A DNA stretch of 64,000 bases from Anniella stebbinsi (GCA_029215795.1 JARDYH010000001.1:231845654-231909653), one strand, 5' to 3'; numbered from the stretch's first letter, positions 32,196 to 42,552 are shown. Translations and numbers: made by a program. Notes: a model not told the origin generated them from the sequence alone.

Positions 32196-32376
32196 GAGCG
32201 TGAGGGGGAGGAGAAGGTCCGATTATCCGAACCAGATCGGGTCCTTTTGGACTGGTTCGGATGAGATCGGACGATCCAGAAGCCAAGATCGGAATCGGAT
32301 AATTTTATCCGATTTCGGTCGGATCGGCTCCAGGTCATGGATTGGACCCGATCCGATGCACACCCCTATCAGATAC

Positions 32377-33004
32377 TTCCTTCCTGCCTCCATTACTGCC
32401 TTGCAACTCCAGGTGGTAAGGGTAGGGGACTTCCTCTTCTCTGGTCGACACCCTGAAGAGGCAGCCTCTTCCTACCCCTCACATTACCTCACGACCACTG
32501 ATGGGTTAAACTAGCTTGAGCAAAGAGGAACTGATTGATTTTTTTGCAAGGCTAGACAGCTATCAACACTGCCATCCACCACAAGAATTAGGAAGAGGAA
32601 TTGTGACAGGAATGAGTAATCTGATGTCATGAATCACAAGGGCTAGGAGATTAGGAATGGAGTGGCTAGTGCAATACTCTGAGAAGGAAAGGGCAAAGGG
32701 TTCAGAGTTGTTGGGTGAGGGTGTTGCTGGGAGCTGACCATAGAATATGATGCAGATAAGGGCCTTGAGCATTTGGTTATCCATGGGCTCTCCGCTGGCC
32801 AGACAACCAAGGGGGCCCAGTGTGAGACTTTCCTTGAGAAAGGGACCAGTTCATGGCCTAACTTTATACCACTTCTGGATAGGAGGGACTTCAGCCACCC
32901 TCAGTTGAACTCTTCCCTTTCTCAATGTGTATGTTATAGTATATTGCAATACTAGTTAAACTAGCCCAGACAAAAGCTCCATATCTAAGCACTTGTAAAA
33001 TATC
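32377..33004. other. Unassigned sequence
   Basis: No gene or repeat recognised. Confidence 0.4.
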
Positions 33005-33006
33005 AG

Positions 33007-33145
33007 TATATTTATTTATTTATTTATTAATGGCATTTATATGCAACCGTATCACAAAATGTCTCCAGGGCTCGCAAACCATAATACAGGTTAAAAACAG
33101 GTCAAAAACAACAAATACAATAATAACAATGTAAAGAGCTAAAAT
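33007..33145 (-). mobile_element. L2-type LINE 3' tail, antisense
   Basis: TATTTATTTATTTATTTATT then GGCATTTATATGCAACCGTA and a degraded hairpin, the reverse complement of an L2 tail ending in AATAAATAAATA. Strongly diverged. Confidence 0.55.
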
Positions 33146-34187
33146 ACCTAGGAGAAGAGAATTAGTTTTACCTGACTTTCCATAAGCAAGGTGCCACAAA
33201 AGAGAAGCCCCCACCCTCTCTTGTTACAACCTGCCTAACTTCATTTGGTAGAGTCCAGGCAGGTACATACAGGAGAAGAGACGTTCCTTTAGGCACTCTG
33301 GCCCCAAGCCATTAGCTTTCCACAAAAACGAAAGCTATAACTATCAGCTGGTATTATAGATTCTGGTTACAACAAGTGCACCACCATCGCATGGCTTTCA
33401 GTGTGACTGTTGTTGCTTGTGCCTTCTTGACCTATCCATCATGAGATGGCTGACTTCTTGTCGAGGTCATAGCAGAAATTAGACTGGAGGAGGGCTGAAA
33501 GGCAGCTTTATAGCAAGCTGTAAGGGTCTTTTTGTGTTCTCTGTACTCTTTTCTTGTAAGTGACACATCTTAAGAACTGTTTTTTCAATGTTTCTTCCAG
33601 GTTGGCAATTCATAAGGGAAAAAAGGCAAAGTGAAAAATCGCATGAGAAAATTCATATTAGAGAAAATTAGTCACTCCAATTAAGCACAGCTGGTAGATT
33701 CTACTCAGGAGGCTTGGTAAAGAGACTCAATTACCTATCTTCAAAAAATATCACTGTAGGTCAGAGCAGGCATGAACAACTTTCTACACACTCCCCTCCA
33801 TGCAGTGACTTTCAATTTTTAGGAACTTTTCAGCACCCCTAAGCAAGTAAACTTTTGCAGTGAAACTGAGGAAGATGTTTTTTCCCCACTTTGCAAAGTA
33901 ATTTTTTTGTGTGTGAACTGACACAATAGATCCCCAAGTTACAAAATGGGTATTGACAATTGTTCCAGAGTTTCCAGTTTGTGGTGCAACAAATCTGCTG
34001 TAGTTGCTCATTTGCCATGTGGCATCCAGATGCCTTCATTTCTAGGAAGAGATTTTTTTCCATGGAGAGATTACATTTTCCCAGCATTTCAACTGCATTA
34101 ATCTGGGTCTTTTCCTAGCTGCATAGCACTTGTAATTCGGATTGCCATCTGGCTATCTGAGTGTCACTGATACCCATTGGACAGTGT
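33146..34187. other. Unassigned sequence
   Basis: Likely unique DNA. No frame over 85 codons and no repeat motif seen. Confidence 0.4.
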
Positions 34188-34362
34188 CTAGGAACATAGG
34201 AAGCTGCCTCATACTGAGTCAGACCATTGATCTATCTAGCCCAGTATTGTCAACACTGACTGGCAGGGGCTCTGCAGGGATTCAGGCAAGAGTTTTTCTG
34301 GTACTAACTGGAGATGCCAAGGATCACTAAGCCTGCCACTAAGCTACAGCCCTCTACCCCTC
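34188..34362 (-). mobile_element. tRNA-derived SINE, near full length, antisense
   Basis: The sense (minus) strand reads a tRNA-like head (GGGCTGTAGCTTAGTGGC), a body with GATCCTTGGCATCTCCAG, GTCAGTGTTGACAATACTGG and GGTCTGACTCAGTATGAGGC, and the end AGCTTCCTATGTTCC. This is the best SINE copy here and the reference for the others. The box B is decayed. Confidence 0.85.
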
Positions 34363-34840
34363 AGTGTCTGTAACATCACTCAGTTGGAGGCAATGTGTCC
34401 AGCAGCTACTTTTCATCCCTAGTGGGAAGCCTACTTTTAGACTGTTGGTCTAAGGGACATTTAGAGAAGAGGTTGATGGACTCATCCCCTTCTCCTGAAG
34501 CAAAACAGCTTGTCAGAAAGCCCTATTACCACAACACCTCTACATGCTCCTCTTGTCTCTGGGTTTGAGACTTGTACTCCTCGGGGGATCGGACTTGACC
34601 TTGGGACCTCCAGTTGCCTACCACTGGCCTTGCCTGCATGGGCTGCAAAAGTGAAAGTAACAATGGGCTTTTGGTATAAGGCTAGTTAATTGCAGATCTT
34701 GCACAAGCCCCTTCTTTTGCAAGTTGTGTACTTACTCTCTTATCTTGTGTGCTGGATTGTCGAACACACAGTCTTTAACACCCCATCACCACCACCACCA
34801 CCACCACCACTATTGATCTGGGATAATAAATCATAGGGCT
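34363..34840. other. Unassigned sequence with (CAC)n
   Basis: A CAC triplet repeat lies at 34786-34810. Nothing else recognised. Confidence 0.5.
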
Positions 34841-35065
34841 AGATCCCGAATGTGCCTCCTGCAGATGGAAACACTCCTTCCATCTGCAGGATGCTTCTGA
34901 TCCACTGGAAGAATCCAGCTGGTGGAATGGAGGTGGCAGCAACTTTTGTGGGTTCCCTCTCCCCCTACAGTTTCCTATGCTTCCCCAAACCTGCTCCAGA
35001 AGGTTGGGGAGAATGCACAAAGGGCAGGTGCTAAGGGCAGCAGCGGAAGCATTCTGAGCAAAATG
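34841..35065. repeat. Dispersed repeat (GATGGAAACACTCC type), copy 1
   Basis: CTCCTGCAGATGGAAACACT is followed closely by TCCATCTGCAGGATGCTTCT, an inverted repeat, then GATCCACTGGAAGAATCC. The segment at 41634-41870 shares the order GATGGAAAGG, GCAGAAGGCTTCCTATCC and GGAGGGTTGGAG. Probably a DNA element family; ends unresolved. Confidence 0.4.
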
Positions 35066-35184
35066 TTATTCGGGGACTGCTTCATGGCAGACCCAACCCA
35101 CTGTGTGTACAGCTAAAGGAGAAACTCAGCGTCAACAGCTTTTGTATGATATAAACCAATCTGTTTGATTTCTCCATGACCTCC

Positions 35185-35445
35185 TTCCCCTGGCTCCCCT
35201 CTCCCCCCTCCCCCACCAGTTGTTTAGTGATTTCCTGGCTTTTGTGTAGATTTCCCCCCATTCGGTTGCAATGCCTCTCCTAGGGCTCAGTTATTGAGAA
35301 AGCACTTTAAGCTAAAATATGGTGGTATTTCACCCCTCCCATTTTGCCTTTGGCCCCACCCACCACTGGAATGCAGCCCCCCCCCCCAACCAAAAGCTTC
35401 TCCAAAATGGATTTTGGCTCTTGGGCTTATCTCCCCTATTTTTCA
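35185..35445 (-). mobile_element. hAT-like repeat (CCACCACTG family), copy
   Basis: TTTAGTGATTTCCTGGCTTT, GCAATGCCTCTCCTAGGGCT, TTTTGCCTTTGGCCCCACCC and ACCACTGGAATGCAGC. The order matches the copy at 20040-20330 and the reverse of 45245-45625. Confidence 0.55.
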
Positions 35446-37240
35446 ATGCAATACCTCTGTAGTCCTTTTGTACTCTTTGGCAGCCTTTCACTTATTTTTA
35501 ATTAAAGGTGATAGCAACTAATTGCTTTGCCCACTAAATCCCCTCTTTAATACAATACTAAAAGGTAACAAGCATGAACAATAATCAGGTCCAAGTACCG
35601 AAAGCGTGATCTCTCAATTATGCCAGGAAGTAATTTTGTACGCCTTCAGTGCTATTTCTCCCATTTAAAATATTTCAGGATTTGGCCCAAATCCCATCTG
35701 CTTTCTATTAAATGTTTCCATTGTTCTGATTCTATTATGGAAGAGGATCACTGAATGCTGGAAGAATTTCAATTGCTCCAAAACCAGTTTGGTCTTTGCC
35801 AGATATATTGATTTTGTGATGTACAGTCCTTGGGAAAAGGGGGTTTTTTTATGGGGGAAGAAAGATAATGGACTTGGGGGCGTTGCTGTGTCTCTGGGCC
35901 CATGGATCCAGAGACCTGAATTTCTTTACCAATGCCCCAGACCTTTTACTCAGAGCCCTGAGTGTCTATTGGTGATAATGGGAGGTTTTTCCTTCAATTT
36001 AATTGCCATGTAAGGGACAATTTTCAAGGGTTAACCCTCCCCTCCCCACACGCTGCAACTGCCCCCCCACATTTTTGTGAAATTTAAATCAATCTTAATT
36101 ATTATTTCTAAATTTGCATACAAGATGTAGACATGCAAATGTTGAGCAGATTGGTGTCCTATGGGCCTAGGCCCCAAATCCTTTAAGTGCCTAGCAACAC
36201 CTCTGAATGGAGCATTTCGGGCAAAGGTGGTAGGTTTCAGAGTCTCTGCAGTTCTTGCTGCCATTGCATAAGCCATGGGCAGAGTTCCTCTTTCATCAAT
36301 AACCTATTGGTAAGCGTGAAATAGGCTGTTTGGGATTTTAAGAGCTGAATGTAAATGTGCTTAATGAGCCACGCGGGAGTTATGACACGGCTGGGGGAAA
36401 AGAAGCTTTTAGCAGCAGATGCAGACAAAGGTATTAGATTTCAGTCTGCAGAAAAGTCAAAGAGCACAGAGATTGTGGGCCCCATATAAGAAGAGGTGTC
36501 AGATTTTAGAAGCCTAAACAGCTGTAGCCTGTTTATGGAGTCAATTTTGTTATTTGAAGAGTAAGTAGTGAAGGAACAACCACTGGAGGCCTCGGCAGCT
36601 GAGGTATACAAAGGTCCTAGAGAGCAGGAAAAGATTACAAGAAATGAACAATGTTTTTTGGTTTTGTTTGGGAGGCTCATTTCATATTAAAAGGTGTGCC
36701 GAAAAAAAATGGAGGCATGAGTGTATGGCTACATCTGGGTTTTGCCACGACTTGAGAAGAACACGATGGTGCTGTCATGAAAGCCAGGTGTCAAATGGTG
36801 TGGGGCACAAGCAGATGACTGAAACACAAGTAGTGGCTAGGGGTTTCACACATATAGTGGCTTATGCATTCACTATTCCAACCCCATAGGAAGTATTATT
36901 GCCATCTGCACCATGCATTGCAAAAGGGGAAGTATGTGTGTGTGCGTGCAACACACTGGATGCTTTGCTTGTGATTGCAAATCATAATACATCCAGGAAG
37001 CTACAAAATTGCTGGGCATTTTAACATCAAAAGAAAGACGGGGGCATATTTACACAACAGTCATCTAGCCTATCCATGTGTACTCAGAGGTACATGGCTG
37101 GGGGAAGGGCATAGGGCCAGTGGCATGGGGTCATTGCCATCTGGTGACCCCAGGAAGGCTGAGCCTGAGGTTCCCTATGTTTGGAGGTCTGGAGTAAATT
37201 GTATTGACCATTGTGGGACATGAAGTCAGTAGGTGGACAA
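35446..37240. other. Unassigned sequence
   Basis: No nameable element. 36150-36225 (GGGCCTAGGCCCC followed by GTGCCTAGCAACACCTCTG) may be an eroded hAT end. Small antisense frames at 36031-36680 have no known domain. Confidence 0.4.
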
Positions 37241-37298
37241 GGCCTGTTCAGGCTAAGCCATAGTTAGGCTACTAACCCTTTTGAAGCAAATAGTGAGT

Positions 37299-38277
37299 GG
37301 GCCCGTTCAGATGACACTGAGGGCTAACTTAACCGTGCTTCTCTGTGGTTAGCACTAACCTCAAGCTGAATGGTCACACACAACATCATCCAGTTCCCGG
37401 TTTCCTTAACCACACACTAATCACAAACTAGTTAGATGAGCACCTGAGTCCTCGGAATGCTCCACCCCGTATCCCAGCAGTCCTTGCACTATGGGAGCTG
37501 GTAGTTGCACCTGCCATTTTAGTTCCATCTATAGTCAACAGCCATTACTTCTATAACGTGGCCCTTGAATCTAACGATCCCCGTGTTCTGTGGTTCAAAT
37601 GCCGTTCGCCATTTAGGATTATTGATCCCCACCCCTTCAGCGGCCAGGAGTTATGCCGGTAGAATTGTTTCTATGGAAGGTGTTGCGGTGCCTTCCCTAG
37701 CTTGCCGCCATTGCAGGAGGGTCTCTCGCTTTGATATATGCATTCTGCCATTTTGAGGAGTCCCCTGAGCCATCCCTAGCTTGCCGCCATTTTGGGAGGG
37801 TCTCTCACTCTGATATATGTGACAGCACAGGTCTAGGGTTAATGGCGGTTCACTGAGGTAGGAATCAGGACTGGTTCATATGGGAGACATGCTGTTGGGA
37901 AGTAAAAAAGGAGTAGATTCAGTATGTGGCCCTGGGAAATGCATGTATCGTTCAAAACATGGTGCTGATGATGCGAAATGGTAGCCGCTGTGGCCCTAAT
38001 AGCACTGCAGCAATCAGGAGCAGCAAGTGAGCCTCAAGCCTAGAGCGGCTCGGGCGATTAGGGCCACTCTGTACTGGTCCTGTATGATTTCGGCCCCTTA
38101 ACCACAGGTGTGTTGCGCATGACACCTTAAGCCAAAGTTAGTGTTTCTAACCTTGCTGCATAACAGGGCTAGTGGAGCTGGCCATAATGTGGTTAACGGG
38201 CACCTGGTTAAGGAAAACACATTGCACACCACATTTGCTTAACCAGAAACCCTTAATGGTGTCTTCTGAACTGGCCC
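37299..38277. mobile_element. Harbinger-like MITE, inner element (979 bp)
   Basis: GGGCCCGTTCAGATGACACT at the left is mirrored at the right by GGTGTCTTCTGAACTGGCCC. The trinucleotide AGT flanks it on both sides (37296-37298 and 38278-38280). A 3-bp duplication and GG...CC ends point to the PIF/Harbinger superfamily. No transposase; the inside holds a direct duplication with units at 37695 and 37774. Confidence 0.8.
37695..37819 (+). repeat. Direct duplication within the inner MITE
   Basis: CCCTAGCTTGCCGCCATT followed by GGAGGGTCTCTC and TGATATATG occurs at 37695-37740 and again at 37774-37819, 79 bp apart. Confidence 0.85.
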
Positions 38278-38493
38278 AGTGTGTTTAAACCATGGTTATG
38301 TAGGCATCATGGTTAGGAATGATTCACACAACACACTGTCATGGTTCACAAGATACGCTAAGCAATAATGTTTAATTACCGTGGCTTAGCGTGTCATCTG
38401 AACAGGGTCTCTATCTGCCATATGGGGATAATACTACCATACAAATTATTGTGTACTAATGTATGTGATGACACACTGAAGCATAAAAATGCC

Positions 38494-38516
38494 ATTATTA
38501 TTATTATTATTATTAA
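38494..38516 (-). repeat. (AAT)n tail of the R4/Dong LINE
   Basis: About seven ATT units on the plus strand, directly at the 3' end of the antisense R4-type LINE. R4/Dong elements are known to sit in TAA repeats. Confidence 0.75.
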
Positions 38517-38617
38517 TCTTGCTTGCTTGTGGCAGTTTTTCTAGATGGACATGATGGGCTTTGCCAAGTCATGCTGTCTTTTATTGATTCAGGAATTTCC
38601 TGACGCTTGAGCATGTT

Positions 38618-38947
38618 TTAATTATGACTGCTTTCTGGATGTTGGTGTGGATGTATTCTGGTAGGCCCAGTTTCTGGAGGTTTTCTATTTAGTTTTTTGA
38701 TGTGATGCCGGTGACTGATGTGACCTTTTCCTGTTGCCATAGTTCTTTGACTTCCATGGCCAGTGGTGTATATTTGTCTCTCTTCTTCCTTTTCAACTAC
38801 ATTTTTGTCATTCGGTAATGCTATGTTGATGAGGTATGTGTGTTTTTCTTTTTTGTCTATGAACTCTATATCTGGTCGGTTGCAAGGTATTGTATTGTCT
38901 GTATGAATTGTTCTGTCCCAGTATATTTTATGATCTGCATTTTCCAA
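38618..38947 (-). pseudogene. R4 restriction-like endonuclease remnant
   Basis: Reads ENADHKIYWDRTIHTDNTIP, then CNRPDIEFIDKKEKHTYLIN and IALPNDKNVVEKEEER. The RPD...(variable)...YLINIA pattern matches the C-terminal PD-(D/E)XK nuclease of R4/Dong and R2-type elements, which cuts target DNA. The frame then loses similarity. Inactive on account of upstream damage. Confidence 0.75.
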
Positions 38948-39240
38948 GATTGTTTCGGGTGAGTATGTATAGTATGGTGTAGGTTGGTATTGTGTCTGTC
39001 CGTATAGTCAGTTCCTGCCAGAATTTGACATCCTCCTGTTATATGGTCTATTGTTTCTTGGAACTGATGGCATTTCCTGTATAGGTCTGTTGTTACACTG
39101 TTATCTTTTATGATGTATTTTTGGTAGTTCTTGGTGGCTATTACTTGATCCTGTATAGCTATTAGGAATCCTTCGGTTTCTGGGAATAGCTCACCCTTCC
39201 TGAGCCATTCGTACGATTGTTCTTTGTTTATTTGTGGGTT

Positions 39241-39713
39241 CTATATTATGTTGTAGTGCTTCCCATGGAGTGCTTTTTGTGCCCACTTTTCTTTTTTCTC
39301 TGCTAGTGTAAGTGATTGTGTTTGATCTTCATTTTGTAGTGCTAGGTTGAGTGGGGTGTAGTTTTTACCTGCTTTTACTATGGCTTTATGAATGGGGGTG
39401 TTTTTGGTGTGGAAGAATTCTCTGAGTGATTTTATCTGTTTAGCATGAATTGTGTTAATGTCCAGCAGACCTCTTCCTCCTTCTTTCCTGCTGATTGTTA
39501 TTCTATTAGTGCATGAGTTGGGATGGAGCATGCAGTGTTTTGTGAGTTTGGTATGATTGAGTCTGTTTTTTCTTCAAGTTCATTGTATGACCAATGTATG
39601 ATTCCGAATGAGTATGTGAGGATGGGTATTGTGTAGGTGTTGATGGCTTTGAAAAAAATTGTTGAGTTGAGTTTAGATTTTAGGATTTGTGATAGGCGAG
39701 TTTTACATTGCAT
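39241..39713 (-). pseudogene. R4 LINE RT-to-endonuclease linker remnant
   Basis: Two overlapping frames: KLNSTIFFKAINTYTIPILT and YSFGIIHWSYNELEE (39498-39713), then ITISRKEGGRGLLDI and HAKQIKSLREFF (39241-39531). These follow the RT in R4/Dong proteins. A frameshift separates them. Confidence 0.75.
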
Positions 39714-39924
39714 TTTTAGTTGAATTTTTACTGTGGAGTGATTGATTTTGTGTTTTACTGGAATCCTAAGTATTTGTATGTTTCCTTTTTTCTATGTTAG
39801 CTAATATTTCATTATTTAGTGTTCCTGATGTTGCTTCTTCTTTCCATTTCCCTATTTCTGTGTAGCATTTTGATTTTCTCATCCCAAATTCCATTTTCAT
39901 GTCTGTCGTTAGTTCTTTAGTGAT

Positions 39925-40347
39925 TCACAGGAGGCCTTTTATCTGTGTTGAAGCATAGTTTTTGATGCCATCCATGTACAGGAGGTGATTGATTCTGTGC
40001 TTCGCTTGTTTTTGGTGTTTTATGTCAATGCTGTATGTGGTGTTGTTAAAGGTGTTGGATAGTGGATTCAGACACAGGCAAAACCGTAGGACGCTGAATG
40101 CGTCACCTTGGAATATGCCACGTTTGATATTTATTTTTTCTGTCTGTATATGGTCCTTCTCTGTTGTTAGGTGTATTTTTGTTCTCCATGTCTCCATGAT
40201 TCTTGTCAGAAAGTTTTGGATTGAGGGATGTATTTTGTATATTTCCAGTACTTTTTTCAGCCAACTGTGTGGGATGGAGTTGAAAGCCTTTTTATAGTCT
40301 ATGTAGCAGGTGTGGAGGTTTCTTTTCTGTTTTTCTGTTTGCTTCAT
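39925..40347 (-). pseudogene. R4 LINE reverse transcriptase palm remnant
   Basis: 140 open codons. TCYIDYKKAFNSIPHSWL (about residues 13-30) is the RT block with the first catalytic Asp; INIKRGIFQGDAFSVLRFC (72-90) matches the RGxxQGDxLS block; HLLYMDGIKNYA (121-132) is the YxDD motif, but its second Asp is Gly127. It would be catalytically dead. The start is set by the nested MITE, not by a true initiation codon. Confidence 0.85.
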
Positions 40348-40356
40348 GACGACACT

Positions 40357-40577
40357 GGCTCAATTCGGACGACACAATAAACAACTGGTGTGGGGAAAAC
40401 AATCGTCAGCTGTTTTGACTATTGTGTCATCTGAACGCTGCCATAGTCAACTCAGCGCTGATCCTCATCCACACCACAATTGATTATTTATTACCATGTT
40501 GTGTGGGGAGTACCCCCTAGGGTTAGGGTTAGGGTTAGTCAACCCACCATTGACTATCGTGTCGTCCGAATTGAGCC
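40357..40577 (+). mobile_element. Harbinger-like MITE (GGCTCAATTCGGACGACAC family), copy 1
   Basis: 221 bp, ends GGCTCAATTCGGACGACAC and GTGTCGTCCGAATTGAGCC, perfect inverted repeats of 19 bp. ACT flanks both sides (40354-40356, 40578-40580). It disrupts the RT of the R4 LINE. It contains three GGGTTA units near 40518-40537. The other copy, at 59328-59553, is on the opposite strand. Confidence 0.9.
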
Positions 40578-40589
40578 ACTGTCTATTAT

Positions 40590-40960
40590 TAACTGTTCTT
40601 TGCATCCTCTGCTTTTTATATCATTTTTGTTCTTCTGTAAGTATATTATGTTGGGTGAGATGTGCTTCATTTTTCTGTGTGATTGTTGCAGTTATAATTT
40701 TGTAGAGTGTTAGAAGGCATGTTATGGGTCTGTAGTTAGCTGGGTTTTGGGTATCTGGAATTTTTGGTTTAATGTAGGTTTTGCCTTTGGTAAGGAATAG
40801 GGGGAATAGGTGCAGGTGTTTTATGACTGTGTTGATCTGTTGAGCAAGGTATTCATGTGTTGATGTGAGTTTGTACCAGAAATTTTGAATTTGGTCCAGG
40901 CTGGGTGCTTTCCAGTTGTGTGTCCTTTTTATTGTTTCCTTCAGTTCCTCCAGGGTTGTT
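40590..40960 (-). pseudogene. R4 LINE RT fingers remnant
   Basis: Minus-strand reading includes TLEELKETIKRTHNWKAPSL, then DQIQNFWYKLTSTHEYLAQQ, and after a shift NPANYRPITCLLTLYKIITA. NWKAP.xD and NYRPITCL are conserved in the R4/Dong RT N-terminal region. Its first residues abut the TAA tract at 40965. Confidence 0.75.
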
Positions 40961-40964
40961 GTTG

Positions 40965-41002
40965 TTATTATTACTATTATTATTATTATTATTATTATTA
41001 TT
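40965..41002. repeat. (ATT)n microsatellite at the 5' edge of the R4 LINE
   Basis: About twelve ATT units with one ACT interruption. On the LINE strand this reads (AAT)n, identical to its tail, and may be the remains of the target repeat. Confidence 0.85.
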
Positions 41003-41630
41003 CAAGCAGTAAGTGATCAAAACTGTTGGTTTCTTCTAGTTGATAAAACCACAGTAATAAATGTTTATTACGCAAAAGTACTCTGAACTGTATATTAACA
41101 GTAATGCTGTAGCAGGCACAGAAAGGACCTCAGAGCGAACTCTGAAAACTGATGTGTTGTTGAAAGACTCAAATCTCCAGTCGGCCATGAAGTTCACTGC
41201 TTGTAGTTCAGCAGTTCATACAGCCTGATTCATGCCTAACCTGAGTGGCCTGGGAGCTGGTGCTGCGTAGCTGCTTCCCATGCTGTTCCAGTAACATCTG
41301 AGATGAGGTGTTCATGTGGAGAGTGCAATGCACATAATACACTTTCCATGCCAGCCATTTTACATTTGACAGTATGTTTATGCTTATGGTTAGGAGATTG
41401 TAGAGCAATTTGTGTAATTGCTTTTCAATATCCACAACACTCTCATCCTAAGGAGTTAAAGTTGTCTGGTTCCAAAATTAAAAATAGTCTTTTGGGGAGA
41501 AAACAGTAACATCTGTAAAAGAGTGTTCATTTGTGTTTGAAGTAAACAGCAATTTAAAAAATGTCACAGTAGCATTATGTTTAACAATTTTATCTTTAGG
41601 CTTTCTGACCAAAATGTCTTTTTACAGATA
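41003..41630. other. Unassigned sequence
   Basis: No gene or repeat recognised. Confidence 0.4.
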
Positions 41631-41633
41631 TTG

Positions 41634-41870
41634 GCTTAGATCCAATGTCTTTCTTCTGTGGATGGAAAGGCTCCTTTGGTCCGCAGAAGGCTTCCTATCC
41701 AGCGGAGCATTTCAGATGGCAGAATTAGGTGAGGAGGTGATCTTGGTTGATTCCCCCTTCCTTTGCAGTATCCTCTTCCCAATCTGCTTTGGAGGGTTGG
41801 AGAACCCTCCAGAACAATGGGGAGATGGTGCTGGGGGCTGCACAGGGTGGGAGAATTAGCAACAAATCTC
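41634..41870. repeat. Dispersed repeat (GATGGAAACACTCC type), copy 2
   Basis: TTCTGTGGATGGAAAGGCTC, CCGCAGAAGGCTTCCTATCC and GGAGGGTTGGAGAACCC in the same order as the copy at 34841-35065. Family identity unknown. Confidence 0.4.
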
Positions 41871-42189
41871 CCCCTTTCTACTTAGTACATCTTTGCTCTC
41901 CCAGTGGCACAAAAGAAGCTGTAACTATAAAGTAAATTCAAACAACCAGTAATATGCTCTCAGTTTTGATATTTTGTCACAATTTTATAATTCTAATATT
42001 TATTTAATTCATTGAGGAGGGACTATAGGTCAGTGGCAATTTCTGGCATCTCCAGTTAGAAGGATCAAGAAAATATCGACGGTGAAATCCCACCATAGGA
42101 TAGGTAATTGTGGTAAATATAGCCATGGCCTGATACAAGACCACTAGTTTTTATAAGTCCTGGATCAGCATGGAAGAATGCTAACCCCC

Positions 42190-42552
42190 ATCCCAAATAA
42201 TGACGTGGTTATTTAACTTACAATGACATGCAGTGCATGCTGGGTGCATGCAGCCATCTTTTTGAATATGCAGCCCCCTGATTGGGCAATTGAGAGTTGC
42301 GCTGTGTCATGCAAACTCACCCATTGTCAGTTAGTCAAAGGTTGAACAACCCCTGCATAACCCCTGGTTACTAGTGGGGCTATGTGACGATTGTTTAACC
42401 CTCAAATAAACCATGGTGGCTGGGTGTGCACGACTAGCACAATCCCTGATTGCCCCAGTCGGGGATTTCATATTCATACAGTGGCTGCATGCACCTGGCA
42501 CACTCTGTGGCTCGTTGTGGGTTAATTACCCATGATGAGCTAGCTGTGTTTT
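42190..42552. mobile_element. Foldback DNA element, diverged
   Basis: The left TGGTTATTTAACTTACAATG and GGGTGCATGCAGCCA are mirrored at the right by TGGCTGCATGCACC and GGGTTAATTACCCATGATG. The interior TTGAATATGCAGCCCC matches 18690-18780. Likely a MITE; ends approximate. Confidence 0.5.

Larger units (their letters stand above)
31293..32368. mobile_element. GC-rich hAT-like element with tandem palindromic cassettes
   Basis: 1,076 bp. TAGAGATGTGCACGGACC at the left is mirrored by CCGATGCACACCCCTA at the right. The octamer TCAGATAC flanks it exactly at 31285-31292 and 32369-32376, which defines the ends and the hAT superfamily. Inside are an inverted repeat at 31467-31532 and four palindromic cassettes, each bounded by CTTACCTG-like and CAGGTAAG-like ends (31598-31679, 31700-31883, 31915-32006, 32029-32195). 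GGATCGGA-type motifs lie near both termini. The apparent frames are palindrome translations, with no transposase. Confidence 0.85.
37241..38409 (-). mobile_element. Harbinger-like MITE, outer element
   Basis: The left GGCCTGTTCAGGCTAAGCC is mirrored by GGCTTAGCGTGTCATCTGAA then CAGGGTC on the right. The inner element at 37299-38277 splits it. Its two halves together are collinear with the reverse complement of the 29225-29402 copy. Confidence 0.7.
38494..40964 (-). mobile_element. R4/Dong-clade LINE, 5'-truncated and mutated
   Basis: An antisense non-LTR retrotransposon of the early-branching group that uses a restriction-like endonuclease. In element order (right to left): RT fingers (40590-40960), a nested MITE (40357-40577), RT palm (39925-40347), connecting coding remnants (39241-39713), the endonuclease region (38618-38947) and the 3' end with (AAT)n. 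The N-terminal part upstream of the RT is missing. The 5' edge abuts a second TAA tract. Stops and frameshifts throughout. Confidence 0.85.

Noticed and set aside
40518..40537. True telomere or large interstitial telomeric block
   Set aside because: Only three units, inside a 221-bp MITE.
42040..42066. SINE fragment (TGGCATCTCCAGTTAGAAGG)
   Set aside because: Matches the SINE body for about 25 bp only; too short to annotate as an element.
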